Positions 48,119 through 61,557 are shown, counted from the first letter of the stretch. The stretch is DNA of 64,000 nucleotides from Bostrychus sinensis (GCA_020698575.1 CM036247.1:28124431-28188430); one strand, 5' to 3'. Notes: generated from the letters alone by a model not told the origin. A program made the numbers and translations.

Positions 48119-48796
48119 ATGGTATACACCTGCTGTAGTGCAGTAATAGTTAAAAAGTCTAGAAGACCAGCTTGTCATGAAAGTGGTCATAGTAAAAATC
48201 ACAATTTAAATGTTTCTTTTGTCACTGTGGGTATTTTGTTTGTTTTACAATGCATCACTCAGCTGAGTTTGCATATAGTAGTCATAGTTTTAACAGTGAT
48301 GTCATGCTTGGTGGGCAATGCTCCCATGGAGGGTAACAACACTGGTTACAACATGACTCCACTGAACGTCAGCTGTAGCGCCTGTTTACTCAAGTTAGTT
48401 CAGACCTGTGCTTTGCTTTTACAGAGGCTCATTGGTGACTCAGAAAGAAAAAGATTGTGGGTTTGTGCCATTTTAAATGAGCTGTATTTAGCGGACATAT
48501 TTAAATCAAATTGCCTTGTTAAACTAATGGTAGTTCATGTCTGTCAGTCAATGGAACTCTTTTTTGCTTTTGTGATGAAAAACCTCTGCACTTTCTGTAT
48601 GACTCAGTTGATGGTTGATGACCCACCCCGACTGAAAATACAATTACCTTTTGTAATCTTTATCTTCCCAGCAGAGTTTTCCACAAGCTACTGTATATCA
48701 ACAAAGCCCAGCTCTGGCTGTTGTCAGCAGCTCCAACAGGGCAGCGAGTGTCTCATGCGCATCACAGGTCCCCAATTGGTATTTGTAGTTTTTTAG
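48119..48796 (+). other. Unexplained open reading frame, 225 codons
   Basis: The open frame extends left to 48089, but the codon there is GTG. The first ATG is 48119. The translation is rich in Cys, Leu and Val, with hydrophobic runs such as LHIVVIVLTVM, and I recognise no family. It has no obvious promoter, splice site or AATAAA close to its stop. It is the longest ORF in the window. It may be chance or conserved non-coding DNA; a lineage-specific gene is possible but unsupported. Confidence 0.15.
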
Positions 48797-48833
48797 TCCT
48801 TATCATATTTTTTCCTGAGTTGTCAGGCTATCT

Positions 48834-49360
48834 ACAGTTGCAAGAAAAAGTATTTGAACCCTTTGGAATTACTTGGATTTCTGCATGATTTGGTTATAAA
48901 ATGTGATCTGATCTTCATCTAAGTCACAACAATAGACACAGTCTGCTTAAACTAATGCTGCAAAAAATGTTATGTTTTCATGTTTTTATTAAACATTTAT
49001 GTAAACATTCACTGTGCAGGATAGAAAAAGTATGTGAACCCCTAGGCTAATGACTTCCTCAAGAGCTACTGTGGAGTTAGGTGTCAGCCAACCTGGAGTC
49101 CAATCAATGTGAGAAGATTGGGGGTGTGGATTAAAGTGGCCCTGCCCAATAAAAAACAGTTTTTTCACACATCAGTTTTGAGTTTGCCATTCTAAAGAAG
49201 CATTGCTTGATATGAAACATGCCTCGCACAAAAGAGCTCTCATAATTGTTGACGTGGATAAAGTTGTAAAGGCTTACAAAAATATCTCTAAGAGCCTTGA
49301 GGTTTATGAGCCCACGGTATGAAAGATTGTATATAAATGGAGAAGGTTGACCAGCAGCCA
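48834..49360 (+). mobile_element. Truncated Tc1-like DNA transposon
   Basis: Begins TA then CAGTTGCAAGAAAAAGTAT and TTGAACCCTTTGG, the typical inverted-repeat end of a fish Tc1-like element. AAAAAGTATGTGAACCCC recurs at 49026. At 49219 the frame reads MPRTKELS, the usual transposase N-terminus, then after a deletion resembles KVVKAYKNISKSLE and stops. The right end and catalytic DDE region are missing, so it is dead. Confidence 0.85.
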
Positions 49361-52300
49361 TTAGAAACAAAGAGTGATGTCTTGTTTTTTGTTGTTTTTG
49401 TGTATTCTCCGGGCTTTCATGAACCCATGATACAACTAAAACCATTTAATAGCATGTATTTTGCGGCACAGTGACCTTACATCCTTTTCTGTAGTTAACC
49501 AATTGCTTGTAATTTCATTTGAAAACTAGGCTAGACACTTCAGAAAGGTTTTTTTGGGTCTCATCTATTCTCATCTATTCTCTTGAGTTACTGTAAACAG
49601 CAAGTGGAAATACCAAAGTTGCCATATTGGTATTGTTGCAACCTCATTCACCTAAACTCTCTCTGACAAAATTCCATTAGCACAAATGCAGATCCATCAT
49701 GAATAAAGACGAAGCTTCATGTATTGAGACGGGGCAGGATGCCGGCTGACCTTTAGCCTTATTTAAAATCAAAGGGGTGCCACTCCTGGGCCCATGAGGG
49801 AGCGGAGGTGGGCTGGCTGGAGAGCGCCAGGGTTAGCGGGGGTGTCTGGGTGCTAATCCATGGGACCGTCGATGACCCTTTGACCCGCGGGGCAAGGCAC
49901 TGGGTGGGAAGTGTGAACGGCGACCTCCTCCCGGTAATGATTTATGGGGCAGGGTGCAATCGACGCACACTCGGCCCTGGGGAGGGGTCTAAATGGTAGT
50001 TTTGACACCACTGAGAGACAGGGTTAAAGGTGATCAATAACAAGCCACTGGAGGAGGAGAGACAGAAGGACAGATAGAGTCTTTTTAATTGGCCTCGGCT
50101 CATTACTGAAGACTTCGTAGACAATCATTTGTGGACGCCCATGGCTTTAGCTCTGGGGCACATATGTTTTAACATTTAGGTTTTATTCAATTCATTGTGG
50201 GCCAGCGCAATCAAAACTGAAGTTTAACCTGAAGCATGAGAAAAGATGAATGAGACTTTTGTTTGGTGACTTCCAGCCAAAGGATGCTCCTGAACACTGT
50301 ACCTGCACACAAATCTATCCTTGATGATGTCTGCTATGAAACAATGAGACATTGAGGCTTGAATGTCCATGAACTGACCCCACTATCAGGCTACCCTTAC
50401 CCTTTTCACACTTACAAGGCTTCATGCTGGTTCTGACTGTAGTGTTGAATCACTTCAGAAGACTACCTACCCTGTTCCTAACTGTTTTAATCCATTTTTC
50501 AGTCATTGATAGTCATCTGAAGATGCAGTTGTGGTAAACAATAGCCAGCTAAATGTGTACATGCCTGCAGATTACTTTCCAATACCTAACCTTTGTTACC
50601 AAGTATTATGGTTATTGATCTGTATCTAGCCACTGTAAATTATGACAGAACAGCCAAGAACAGAAGAAAGGTAAGTATACTTATTGTAGTAATACAGTGT
50701 ATTTGGTAGCTGAGCCAACAGTCATGAACATTCACAGTAAAAGTAAGAAGAAAGTTAATAAATATAATACTTACAAAATTTCTAACAATGGCAAGAAACA
50801 TAGTTCACAAAGAATAACCAAGTACTGTATTTGGGTTATTGCAAGAAACTTTTTCTAGTAGGAGCACGTAATTTTGCAAAACCAGAACTGGTGACCAGTA
50901 TAAAGGGGTATTTGTACTTTCACACATATCACAGAAATGGCAAATAAAATACAAAAATATTATCAACATCAGATGTATCAACGCATCTTTTTTTTGGCGT
51001 TGATCTTTGTTTCTAAGTACAATCCTTCCACTAAAACCATTGTAGCAATCCACAGCTCTGAGTGAATTGAGAGCTGCCGAGCACACCCTCACACGTGCAT
51101 ACAGCTGTGCACACACAGACACACACAGACACACACAGTGTTAGTGGAGTATCTCTCAGAAGTGAGCTGATTAGGCCTAAGACTGGGGATTGCTTTGCCT
51201 AATCATATCGTGCATCCAAATCATCTGTGTACATTTCTAATTACATAGTGCCATGCGGTGTCCTTGAGCACAGTGGCAGGTCTCCATTTCATCTCTGCGC
51301 TGCTCCCCTCTCCCTCTCCTCCCTCCTCTTCCTTGTCCTTATTTATTTATTTCCATCAGTCTTATCTTTGTTGTTGTTTCGGATGACTGTGTGCTGAGCA
51401 GCGGCACTCATTTGCTCGCCGATCTGCGTCCTTTGAACTCAGCATCGCGGGGCAGAGCAGGCGGTCGGGCTGGCCGGATCATCTTTGATGATTTGTTTAT
51501 TGGCCGGCTCCAATTTGCAGGGGTTCGTAGTGTAATATCCACTCCAGCATGCACAACATGGCGATCAGTCATGGGTAAAGGACAACGCCGGAGAATACTG
51601 TTCAGCTTTGCATTGTGGGAGTTTGAACTTCCAGTCTGACTTTAGTTCAGCCAAGTTTCTCTTGTAATCTTTTTCACTTCCAATATTGTTGATTCTTGAA
51701 AATTGTATGCAGAAAGATAATCCTCCTGTCATTGTGCCTATACATTTATGAATAGACATGTTTTTTTTTTTTTTTTCTTTTTTGAATATCCTTGGTTGAA
51801 AGGCCCTGAACATCTCAGTGTGCACTAGGGTTAGATGACCTTCCTATTGTTTACTGGTGTGTGTCTCTTCACCGCAAGGCCTAGTCTTTTCTTCTCTGCT
51901 CTTCTCCGCAGTAAACCTTGTTATTGCAGTCACAGGGTATTGCAGTGCCTTGCCTACAGTAGACAAAGGCCTGGCTTGAAGGTGAAAAGAGGGGACAACC
52001 TTTAACATGGGACTGCCGTGTCCTTTTTAGGAGCAACAATTACCTTTGCAACCTTGTGCAAGAGTCTAAAAGGGCGCCTCGGCAGCTGCAGTGTGCCATC
52101 TCATATGTGTCGCAAGGTCCTGAAAAATCATTTCATTATTGTCACTGCTTAGTTTGCTCTCTGTTTGCACACTGTTTACTTGAGTTCCTGTGCAGCCATC
52201 ACTACCAAATGAAGGATGCTTGTTCAGTTGGCAACAAATAATGGTATTTTGCATGAATCTCTCTTCCACTGCCTTCTGTAATCATTGTTTAGTACTGTTG

Positions 52301-52978
52301 GTTTCTCAATCACTCAAAACTGGCTGAAATAAAGAAGAAAAAAAACTTCACACTGAAACATAACTGCCATGAAGTGTTCTGACCGTAACCAGCGGCTTCA
52401 GCTGTTGTATGTCTGCCATTCTCTGAATTTTAAACAATTATAGGCTTAATATAAAATTTAGATGTATATTGTGGGTAGGCTGTATATCCTCAACAGTAGC
52501 CATAAGCTAGGTAGGTACCAGCTTCATTTTTTTTATTTCCAGGCAGATAGCGGTAGATGAGCTACTGTTCTTCAATTATGCTTTATTTAACAGTAAAATC
52601 TGATGCTAACTGAACAAAATTAGCAAAAAAAAAAATGAAATAAAATAAATAAAAAATACAGTTTGAATTTTGTCCGTTTGTGATGATATGTTATGGAAAA
52701 AGTGCTTTGCCTTTTTTAGAACGTGAACAACTATGGTAGCCCTGAAGAAACTTTTGTCTTTGAATACAGTTCTCTCCATCTGGCCTTGTGGGGAAGCTTT
52801 AGAAACTATGACCAGTTCTATATTTCTATATTAATCTGGTCTCTGTTGATTTAAGGTGGACTTTTCTGGAATAAAACAAAACATACACAGTTTAAAACTA
52901 CCTCTGAATGCAACTGGATAGACAAGCAGCCTATCAAAGAACATAATCAATGTCAACATACACCACTTCAATGAAAAT
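49361..52978. other. Intergenic; GC-richer islands, no gene
   Basis: Islands at 49660-50140, 51040-51340 and 51340-51560 are repeat-poor. 49720-49990 has many CpGs. (CA)-rich run at 51107-51138. T tract at 51761-51776. No coding exon is recognised. Confidence 0.4.
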
Positions 52979-53292
52979 CCAAAAGTCAACTGAGCTACCA
53001 CTAAATGGAGGGTTGGCAGTTCGATCCTCGCTACCGATATTACTGTGGTGTCCTTGGGCAAGACACTTCACTCATCTTGCATGTATAAATTTGTTAGTGT
53101 GATCATGTGTTTGGTGGTTGTCGGAAAGGCCATAGGTGCAGAATGGCAGCCATGTCTCTGTCAGTCTGCCCCAGGGCAGCTGTGACTACCAAAGTAGTTT
53201 TCTACAATCAAGTGTGACTAAGGACGGAATGAGTAATGAACTGAGAAGCTTGGAAAGTGCAGTATAATCCAATCCATTATTAATATTTTTAT
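52979..53292 (+). mobile_element. tRNA-derived SINE, second copy
   Basis: GAGGGTTGGCAGTTCGATCC (B box), GGGCAAGACACTTCA, GTCAGTCTGCCCCAGGGCAG and the tail AATCCAATCCATTATTAATA match 8121-8455. The A box is degraded. Confidence 0.85.
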
Positions 53293-53592
53293 TAAAAACA
53301 AAATAACCCCCTAACCCCAATGGGACATGTTCCAAAACCCTCTTCACCATGAAATGTGTATGATTGAGTCTGGATTTCCAGGCTAGTGACTTTCCATGTT
53401 CATCTGGAGTCTTCCTTTTCAAGATAAGCAAATGATAATACTGAAAACAATATCATAAATTGTGTTATTTTTGTTCATATACTCACTACATCATTTTACA
53501 TAAGGCATATATTTTACCATGTGCAGGCACTATGCTTTTTTTCCTCCCAATGACACATAGATGATACACTAGAAATGTTAATGTTGATTCAT

Positions 53593-53858
53593 CCAACCAT
53601 TTCCTTCCACTTATTCTTCATAGAGGCCACATGAGCTGCCACCTATCTTACTATGAGCCTGAGAAGGCGGACAGCCTGAACTATAGCCAGTTAGTCGCCA
53701 GGACCTGACACTTACACTGACAGGCAACCATTCACTCTCACATTCATTCACTCAGCCACTCTGGGTGATTTATATTCACCAGTTGATCTGTTTTAGGATG
53801 GAGGAAGCCAGAGTCTCCAAAACAAAACCACTGTAACACAGGGAGGCCATGCAAACAA
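53593..53858 (-). mobile_element. Old dispersed repeat, inverted copy
   Basis: TAGCCAGTTAGTCGCCAGGAC, CAACCATTCACTCTCACATTC, GATGGAGGAAGCCAGAG and CCATGCAAAC follow the order of the 35511-35740 copy. Confidence 0.65.
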
Positions 53859-54819
53859 GGAAAAATAAAAGACGTGTGTTTTGTCATGTATAAACAATTG
53901 CATGTAAGTCACTTCAGCAGATATAATGCTGTCACAATCATTGTTTTGTGTCCCCCTGCTCCTGGAATCTATCATAATTGCTGCTACCGACTTCTTTTTA
54001 AGGCCCCTTTTTTTCCATTGTATGCCATAGACGCTAACATCTTTGCGCTGCTGCCCGGAGGCTAGTTCCTGAGATATTAGTGCTCTCCTCTCTGAACTGT
54101 TAGTCGCTCTGACAGACACCTAAGGCTATATAAAATGTCCCTCAAAGCCATGAAAGACGCAGACGGGCGACTTCTCTTCTTCAAAACCAAAAAGAAGAGA
54201 GTGGAGAACTTTGGAAGGCTTCACTTAGACCCTCTCGCGTATGGGGGCTGTAGCTCAGAGCGAGATCCCATATAGCTACAAGGCCCGGTATCATAAATAA
54301 CACAAGAGTTCCCCATCTCCCTTCTCAGTCTCCTTCAGAGCGTTTCATATGGTAACTAGGTGTTCACTCTGTGGCCACATTGTTGCCCATCTTTCAAGTG
54401 GCTCAGAGGAGGAAACCTTGAGGTAAAGGGAAGAGAAGGAATTTTAGATGAAAAAATGCATTATTCTGTTCCTTTTCTAGTCCGGCGCCCCCCTCTCTGT
54501 CACTCACGGTGGGGGTGGAGTATTTATTACATAAACGCTGAAGAACTCGGCTGGAGGGAGTAGTAGTAGTGGAGAGTGGGGGAGCTACAGGTAAGAGAGG
54601 CTGTCTGAGGCTTGTTGATTTAACAGTGCCAGGTTGGGATATGGGATATTAATTCATCTTTTCAGCTTAGTTCCATTAGAGGTTGCAGGTAGCTCAAGTA
54701 TATCCCCCAGTTTAGATTCGTCAACTGACCTATACATACATAGAGCCAGAGTATACCTGAAGGCAACCAACAGAACAAGCAGACCCCACACAGCAGTCTC
54801 GGGAATATAACCCATATTT
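53859..54819. other. Intergenic; possible regulatory block
   Basis: 54120-54600 is GC-richer, ending near a donor-like CTACAG/GTAAGA at 54592/54593. The word CTTGTTGATTTAACA at 54611 recurs at 56851. No gene is recognised. Confidence 0.4.
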
Positions 54820-55460
54820 TCCTTCAGGGTTGCTCCAGGGTTTTTCTCGTGAAATTTAAGAACTTTTAAAGATTTTTTTAATGCCACTTAGAATAAAATT
54901 AAAAGCCACATAGATTGCTGGCAAAAGAACAATAATGTGTATAACTTTTACACAAATAATATATCAATATTACTCTGTGAAACTCTTTTTTTTTTTTAAG
55001 TCTAATACAGGTGAAATAACTACAGTTCAATTAAAGAATCATCATTTTCAGTGGTAACTGCATGTATTGTGTATTGCGGGGATGTTTTTTTGCAACAAAT
55101 GTGCCTATACCTGCAACATTATGCAGCCCATAAACAGTAGACTTTAGTGTTCCAAATCAACTAAATAAGGGCACTTTCGAGTGGGTGACTTTAATATATT
55201 TGTAAAACCACTATTGATTTGTTGCCAAATTCACATCCAACTCACAAAAAAGACAGGCTTCTCAGCTGTTACTTACAAACATAGTTTTTACAAATACAGC
55301 ACTGAAAAACTTGAATTAGATGTTCCAATTTCACAATTTAAGACCTAGATGAACTAAATTTAATACCTGCCCATACAATTTAATATTTTTAAGCCCTTCA
55401 TTTTGGCAACATCAAATTTAATACATTTTTAATACTTTTAATACCTTGGGGCTACTCTGT
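54820..55460 (+). mobile_element. Probable AT-rich DNA-transposon remnant
   Basis: The two ends carry roughly inverted words: AAATTTAAGAACTTTTAAAG on the left, and AATTTAATAC and CTTTTAATACC on the right. The bulk is AT-rich with repeated TTTAATAC. Exact ends and target duplication are not clear. Confidence 0.4.
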
Positions 55461-56509
55461 CCTTGCTGTGAGGCAGGAGTGCTGTCCAGTCATGCACAGG
55501 GATATGGCATAACATCATATATATTTTTGCATTGTAAATGTCATAAATACCAAATGTGTTCAACATAATAGCACTATCAGCCACTATTGCATGCTGCTAT
55601 ATATGGTGTTAGTACTTGTTTTATCATGCGTTCAAACAGTTGCCAAACTCTACTCAACCCTTTCTATAACCTTGTATACCAGCTGGATTCTTGCCAGTCC
55701 ATCATTCATAAACTCACTAGAATCCATCTTGTCCTGCACAGAGCACTCTTTACAGGTTTATGAGCTTAAAACAATATTTAGGCTTCAAATAACCTGAACA
55801 TTAAAACTATATTGAACCTGCCTGAAACCAACATTTGGCAACTAGTGAGCAGAGTCTCTATATCCATCTGATGGGTTCTCTCCAGGTATTTCAGCTTTCT
55901 CCTACAGACTTGTATGTACAGGTAAACTAGTGAATTTAAATTATCACCAGGCCAATAATCGGACATCTGGCATGGTTGGACAGTTTGATGAGGTCGGCGA
56001 AGTGAGTCTGTTGTGTGTTCTGCACCATTGGATGTAGTAGGAGACAGTTGGACCTAGTTCTGGCCAATTTATCGTGTTGAATCGGCATCAAGCATCGGCA
56101 TCAAAGGAGCGCTCAGATTGGCTGTGTGCTCTTCTCACAATTTATTATAAAGCTCTTGATTCACATTAAATTATACAGCACTGTTTTTCTAACAACTATT
56201 CTTTATGTTTCCCACATCTTTTAGGTCAGCTTTATTCATTAATGTGATAAGATGTTGTTTAATGCAGCATGTATGATTATTATACATTGATAAATACACG
56301 AGTAAAACACAGTGCTGTGGAGTTTGTTTACAGAAGTGCATTTTTCATAGCGTTTATCCACACATGCGCTGCCCTGTCACTGACCTAGGTAACCCCGATG
56401 GGTCTGTAGCCACTTTTTGCAGCGACCAGGGGAGGCGTGAGATGACAGAGTTGCCCTGCTTCTTCTTACAGTGGTCGGGGTTGGGTTGGTGTGCCTCAGC
56501 CTTAAAGTA

Positions 56510-56605
56510 AAAGGATGTGACCGTGAATGGTTGTCTCTAAAAGTAAGCCCTGTGACTAACTCTACCCCTCCTAAGGCCCATAGTTGCTGGAATTGTTTTG
56601 TGCCA
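56510..56605 (+). mobile_element. Old dispersed repeat fragment
   Basis: GTGACCGTGAATGGTTGTCTC, CCTGTGACTAACTCTACCCC and GGCCCATAGTTGCTGG match the 4656-4785 family. Confidence 0.55.
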
Positions 56606-58009
56606 TATGTAAACCTAATAGGGATAAGCAGAAATGCATAAATAAATGAATAAATGCTAAGTTGTAGAAAAAAAAGATACATTTCAGTTTAATGTGTAAT
56701 GGCTTACAGGCACTATCACCTGTCTTCCTTAAAATGTGTCTTAAAAGGGAACCCTTGCACGTAAATGGGACACACGCAGAGGGACTATAATCATCACTCG
56801 AGACAAGCCAAATTGTACTCCGGTTTCCAATAAAAAATGAACTCCAGTGACTTGTTGATTTAACACTGCCTGGTTGGTCCAATGCCAGCATGTTTTATGA
56901 GCTGCTGTGGTATAATATGGCAGCATTTCACATGGAAAATATATGAAACCTTAGGGCTGCTTTACTCCACTGTTAATGCTGTTTTCATTGGCCAAAGCCC
57001 AAAACACAGAGGTGCAGTCGTGTACCACTCAGGTGACAAAACAAGAGAGGATAAAATAAAACAGGATCATTAACTAAGCACCTATCAAAGCACAAGTGTT
57101 ACTGTAATTGGATATTATGCAGTGTATTATGAATATGTTCCTGTACTACAATGGTTCTCTACAGGCCATTTCTAAACAACAACTCTAAATAAAGTGAATG
57201 AATGTGGGTGTAAAGGGTTGGCCATCAGTTTATATCAGTTTACAGATACCCCTGAGAATGACTGAGAGTGTCCATAGTATACTGTAGCTGGAGGATCTAA
57301 CAAATGGATGCAGATCAAATGTAATTTACAAGACATTTAACCAAGAAAAAAATGTACAGCCCATAAACACTATGTAATAATAATTGTTACATAAACAATG
57401 GTTACTTGCACTAGCTGCACTACACAGTTACATTCATTTATATATATATTTTTTTTTGCTTATTACCATTAGGAGTCAAAGGTGATTGAAGGGCATGTAA
57501 CCTCCACCCAAAGAGAGCCCCCAGTGTAAAAAGCTGTATGGGAGGGAGATGCCACTTCACAAACAGAGTCGCATGAGCTAGGCAAAAGCTCATTTAGACA
57601 AGCCAGATTCATTTTGGAATAATGTGGTGTGGATTGACATAGCGACTGTGTTTTGTCCAAAACTATTTCAAAAGCCTAAAAAAAGAAGGAACGTTAAGTA
57701 ACTTTCGGCTGCTCCCTGAAATAAGGGGATCTAACTTGAGACCAGTTTGGAACCAATAGTCTAGTGGAATCCAGGCTTTGTGGACATTCTTAACATCATA
57801 TCTGATCATTATGTATCTTTGCATGCACATACTCAACAAGTCCATATAAACGTACTGAACAAACATTCAGTATGTACATGCATTGATATTCCCATGTCAT
57901 TCATAAGCATTGTGCTGTGTGAGAGAATGTTAATGGTCACTGCATCACCTGTAGGCTGTGACCTTGTCTTTGGGCTTCCATCATAAACAGACCTGATATT
58001 ACTCATACG
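56606..58009. other. Intergenic, no gene seen
   Basis: AT-rich. Nothing coding is recognised. Confidence 0.45.
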
Positions 58010-58640
58010 CTCAGCTTATTACTGCCATATTAACATGAATGAACTGCCACTTTACATGCGCCTTGTGATGCACTGGCCTCCACAAACACTTTTACACCCC
58101 TCCAGATCCAGCCTGTCTCTGTATATGCCAGGATCATCCCCGGAATCCCATGCAAGTACATTATTCAGCCGCTTGCATTATTTCCATAATTGCCGGCATT
58201 GTAGTGTTTGTAATGTCATTAATAACAGGCGTTGGCGTATAATACCCTTAATGTTATTTATCTGTTGGCAGATAGCTTGATGCTGCTAATCCTCATTCAT
58301 TTGCTGTGGATCAATGCAAATCCGCTAGTGTGAGTGAAATCCCCCCTCCTCTCCCTGCCCAAGCTTGATGGTTCCTAATGTATTTTCCCACCATTAACCA
58401 GCCATAATCCGTGCTAATCATCGCTAATCCACATCTCCTGTGTGTGACAGTACTCCACTGATGAAGGATGTAGTGTGTTCGAGAGAGCTGGATGACCAGA
58501 GATGGAGCTATGTGGAAGAGTAGCCGAGGGCCCACTCGCTGGAAGGAGAAGCACAAGGGGGAAAGGGTGAAGCGTGGAGTTCTGTGGGTCAAATAGCTGC
58601 CTTTTGCTGTTTTGAGATGAGTTTGGCTCATGTTTTATTG
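58010..58640. promoter_or_regulatory. Best candidate enhancer for the neighbouring POU gene
   Basis: Repeat-free block carrying an exact octamer ATGCAAAT (58314-58321), TAATCC at 58287-58292, and a phased trio TAATCC (58405), TAATCA (58415), TAATCC (58425) at exact 10-base spacing. CATTAACC and CATTAATAAC also occur. Such dense homeodomain and POU sites about 5 kb downstream of pou3f1 suggest a neural enhancer, possibly autoregulatory. Function is inferred, not shown. Confidence 0.5.
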
Positions 58641-60300
58641 ATTAATCGGCATAATGGAGGTTGTGTACCTTCCGTGAGCTTCGGAATAAAAACTGCATAT
58701 CATCAGAAATAACAGTAGTGACAGTCACCATGGTCTATCATATCAGCTGGGGCCACAAGTATTCGTCTGTGGGCAGTCTGAGAGAGTTTGTGTATGAGTT
58801 TGCGCTTCCTATGCATTTACAGATCACTTCAAGGGCCTCACTGGTTTGGGGGAACACTTTGAACTGTGAGGTCATGATATTAATTTGCGTTTGAAAAGAC
58901 TTTGGAAGACCCATTCTCACTGGGAAGCTGAGGTGTTGCTCGTATGTGGACCCATACCAAAAAAGAACAAGTGCTGGTCATACATTGATTTTCTTTTGCA
59001 TAATACTGTTATGTCACAAGTGGTTTAGCTTATTTCTGCTGAGGTTAATGGTCAGTTTGTCGCAGAGCAGACACATAGAGACATACTGTACTGTATACTG
59101 ACAGAATTATTCACTCTTACATTCATGAGGGGAATTCTAGTTTTTTCAGATTCCAGATCTCGGCTCAGGGAGTAAACTCTAGTTGTGAACCAATGGTGCT
59201 AACCACTCTAGAGCTGGTGATGAGATAAAAAGGGGAAAAAAAAAAAAAAAAAAGTTATGCATTACTTAAAACCAGTCCTGCAATGGTCTTTAGAGTGGTC
59301 ATAAAGACATATTTATAAAAACTTTGGTTTTGAATTGGTCTCTGTCACCTTTTTTGTTTTTTTTCTTTTACTTTTGTGCACATCATTTTTGTGACCAGAT
59401 AAAATTAAAATATTATCGCAATTGACAAATCTCCCTCAAACCTTCCCCACGAGTCTGGACTTAACCTTACTTCAGTCGTGCCGTGACATGTTGTTTAGTT
59501 TTGTCTTGGTCTGGATACACTCTGGTCTTGGTCCATGTGGTCTGAAACACTAATTCACATCACAGATTATTATGCATTTCAGATTGTTCTCATACTGATG
59601 TTCAGGTCGAATAGTCCTACGGCTTTCAGAAAGCCTTTTTCCACCATTTCCATTATTTTAAAAGTGCCTTAATCATAAATTGATCTGACTGTTTGTAAGA
59701 TTTTATATCCTGCACGCATATAATAATAATATATATAATATTTATACCCATGATTACTGTTTTTTGTCCATCATAAAAATAGACATTTTACATAAATGTT
59801 TTAAATTTGAAATAAAAGTCACACTGCACAAAATCAAGTATATACACTTAAACCCTTTTGAGTCAGACTGATTTCAATCTTCAGGGACAAGCTTTTGAAT
59901 TTTGATTAATTACCATTGATTAGCAGCAATTTTTGTAGCATTATCAAGAGCTTTCATGTGATTGGTAAATCTCACTGTCACCTATCACTATGTATTCTGA
60001 TTGTAGTTAAATTAACCATTTCCAGGATTAAATACAATAGATACAATGGCTCAAGATTAACTGCAACTCTGTTTACGCTTGATTCTTGAAAACAGTAACA
60101 GTTTACACATATTAACAGTTGAATAAAAAAAACATGTATACAGAGTCCTCTTATTGTTAAAAGGTAGAATGAAGACCATTAGAACGCCAGAGCACCTATT
60201 GGAACGAAAAAACGTCTTCAGTAAAAACAGAATCTGTTGTCTTTACTATATTTTTGTTGGTAAGGAGATTCTGTGAGTGAGGTCAATGTTACTTCTTTTT
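58641..60300. other. Intergenic, no gene seen
   Basis: AT-rich with an A19 tract at about 59236-59254. No recognisable repeat family. Confidence 0.45.
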
Positions 60301-60680
60301 GAAGAAACTGTTTTGTAGTTCTCTGTAAAGCCAGCGGGTGGCGCCTGTGGCCCGCTCTTCAGTGCGCTCTGGTGCCTTCCTATCCACGGCCTGCTCTGCC
60401 TCGGTTTGACCAGCTCAGCCTCCGCAAACGCCTCATCTGCATCACAACATCACAAAGGACTCACAACACAACACTCTGCGCGCCTTTCACTAGAATTAGC
60501 CCCACGTACATTTACCTTCACTGCGCGCTTGAACGCGTAACAGCGGATGACACTCAGCGTAAAACCGAATTACGCAAAATTAAGGGGAAATTTACACCCT
60601 TTGTATTGTTATCACTGAATGTCTGTTTTAATTGTATGGATACATTTATTAAATAGTACACCCATGACTTCTAAATGCAG
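60301..60680. promoter_or_regulatory. CpG-richer block with CTCF-like motif
   Basis: CCAGCGGGTGGCGCC at 60331-60345 resembles a CTCF core. 60480-60560 has many CpGs and a minus-strand donor-like GAAG/GTAAAT near 60519. It could be an insulator, an enhancer or a non-coding exon. The 94-codon open frame here starts at a GTG and has no known domain. Confidence 0.35.
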
Positions 60681-61385
60681 TCATCATTTTATGTTGTCAA
60701 TTCCAACTCTGCGCTTCGTGGGCCTAATTCTCTTCCACTGTTCCACTCTGACTAAAAAAGCTAATGGTGTAATAAAATGAGGTAATGATTTGACAAAAGC
60801 GTGTCTCTGATAATTAATGTGACGGTGGTGAATGTGAATAACTTTGGCTTTTTCTGTATAAAATCGCAGCTTATTTAAATTGTAAGTGACAGTGACATGT
60901 CTCTGCTCTGAATCATCCTTTCACTTTTAACTTTTCACGCCGCTTTTGGAAATGTATTTATGAACCGTGAAGGTGGAAGAAGAATTTTCACATTATGTAT
61001 TAAAGTCTGAAATATACTTCTCGTTGACTGTTGTGTAGTGATAGATGTAAAAGTAGAGAAGAAGTGGAGCGAACGCAAGGCCTAACTCCGCTGGCGTAAG
61101 ACGATGGAACACATTATAAAACTCATATGAAAATACATTGAGGCCTGACTTGACTTTGACAAACTTTTGGGCCTGTTTTAAGTATATTTTTTTATTTTTG
61201 CATATTTAGTGTATTTGTGTATTTTTCTCTTTCAATCTTTATGCTGGAAAAGGAGTTAAATAAAATTTCGCCTGAGGACATTAGTGTCTCACTTCAAAGA
61301 TCCGTCATCATTTGGCTGTGGACGCTTAAAGAGTGATGCCCCGGGGTTAAGAAGGATAAAGGCGCACATTTAAATAAGGCCTTCC
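60681..61385. other. Intergenic, no gene seen
   Basis: AT-rich; nothing recognised. Confidence 0.45.
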
Positions 61386-61387
61386 CC

Positions 61388-61440
<53 letters not shown>
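61386..61440 (+). repeat. (AAT)n microsatellite
   Basis: About 18 uninterrupted units. Confidence 0.97.
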
Positions 61441-61555
61441 TGGATACTTATTTTTCTAAATTTACTTTGACGCATAGTTTTAAGTTGGTTTTACGCATAC
61501 GTTTTGCATCTTTTTTTCATTGTGTTTTGTTTTATTGTGGGCATACATGTTGTGA

Positions 61556-61557
<2 letters not shown>

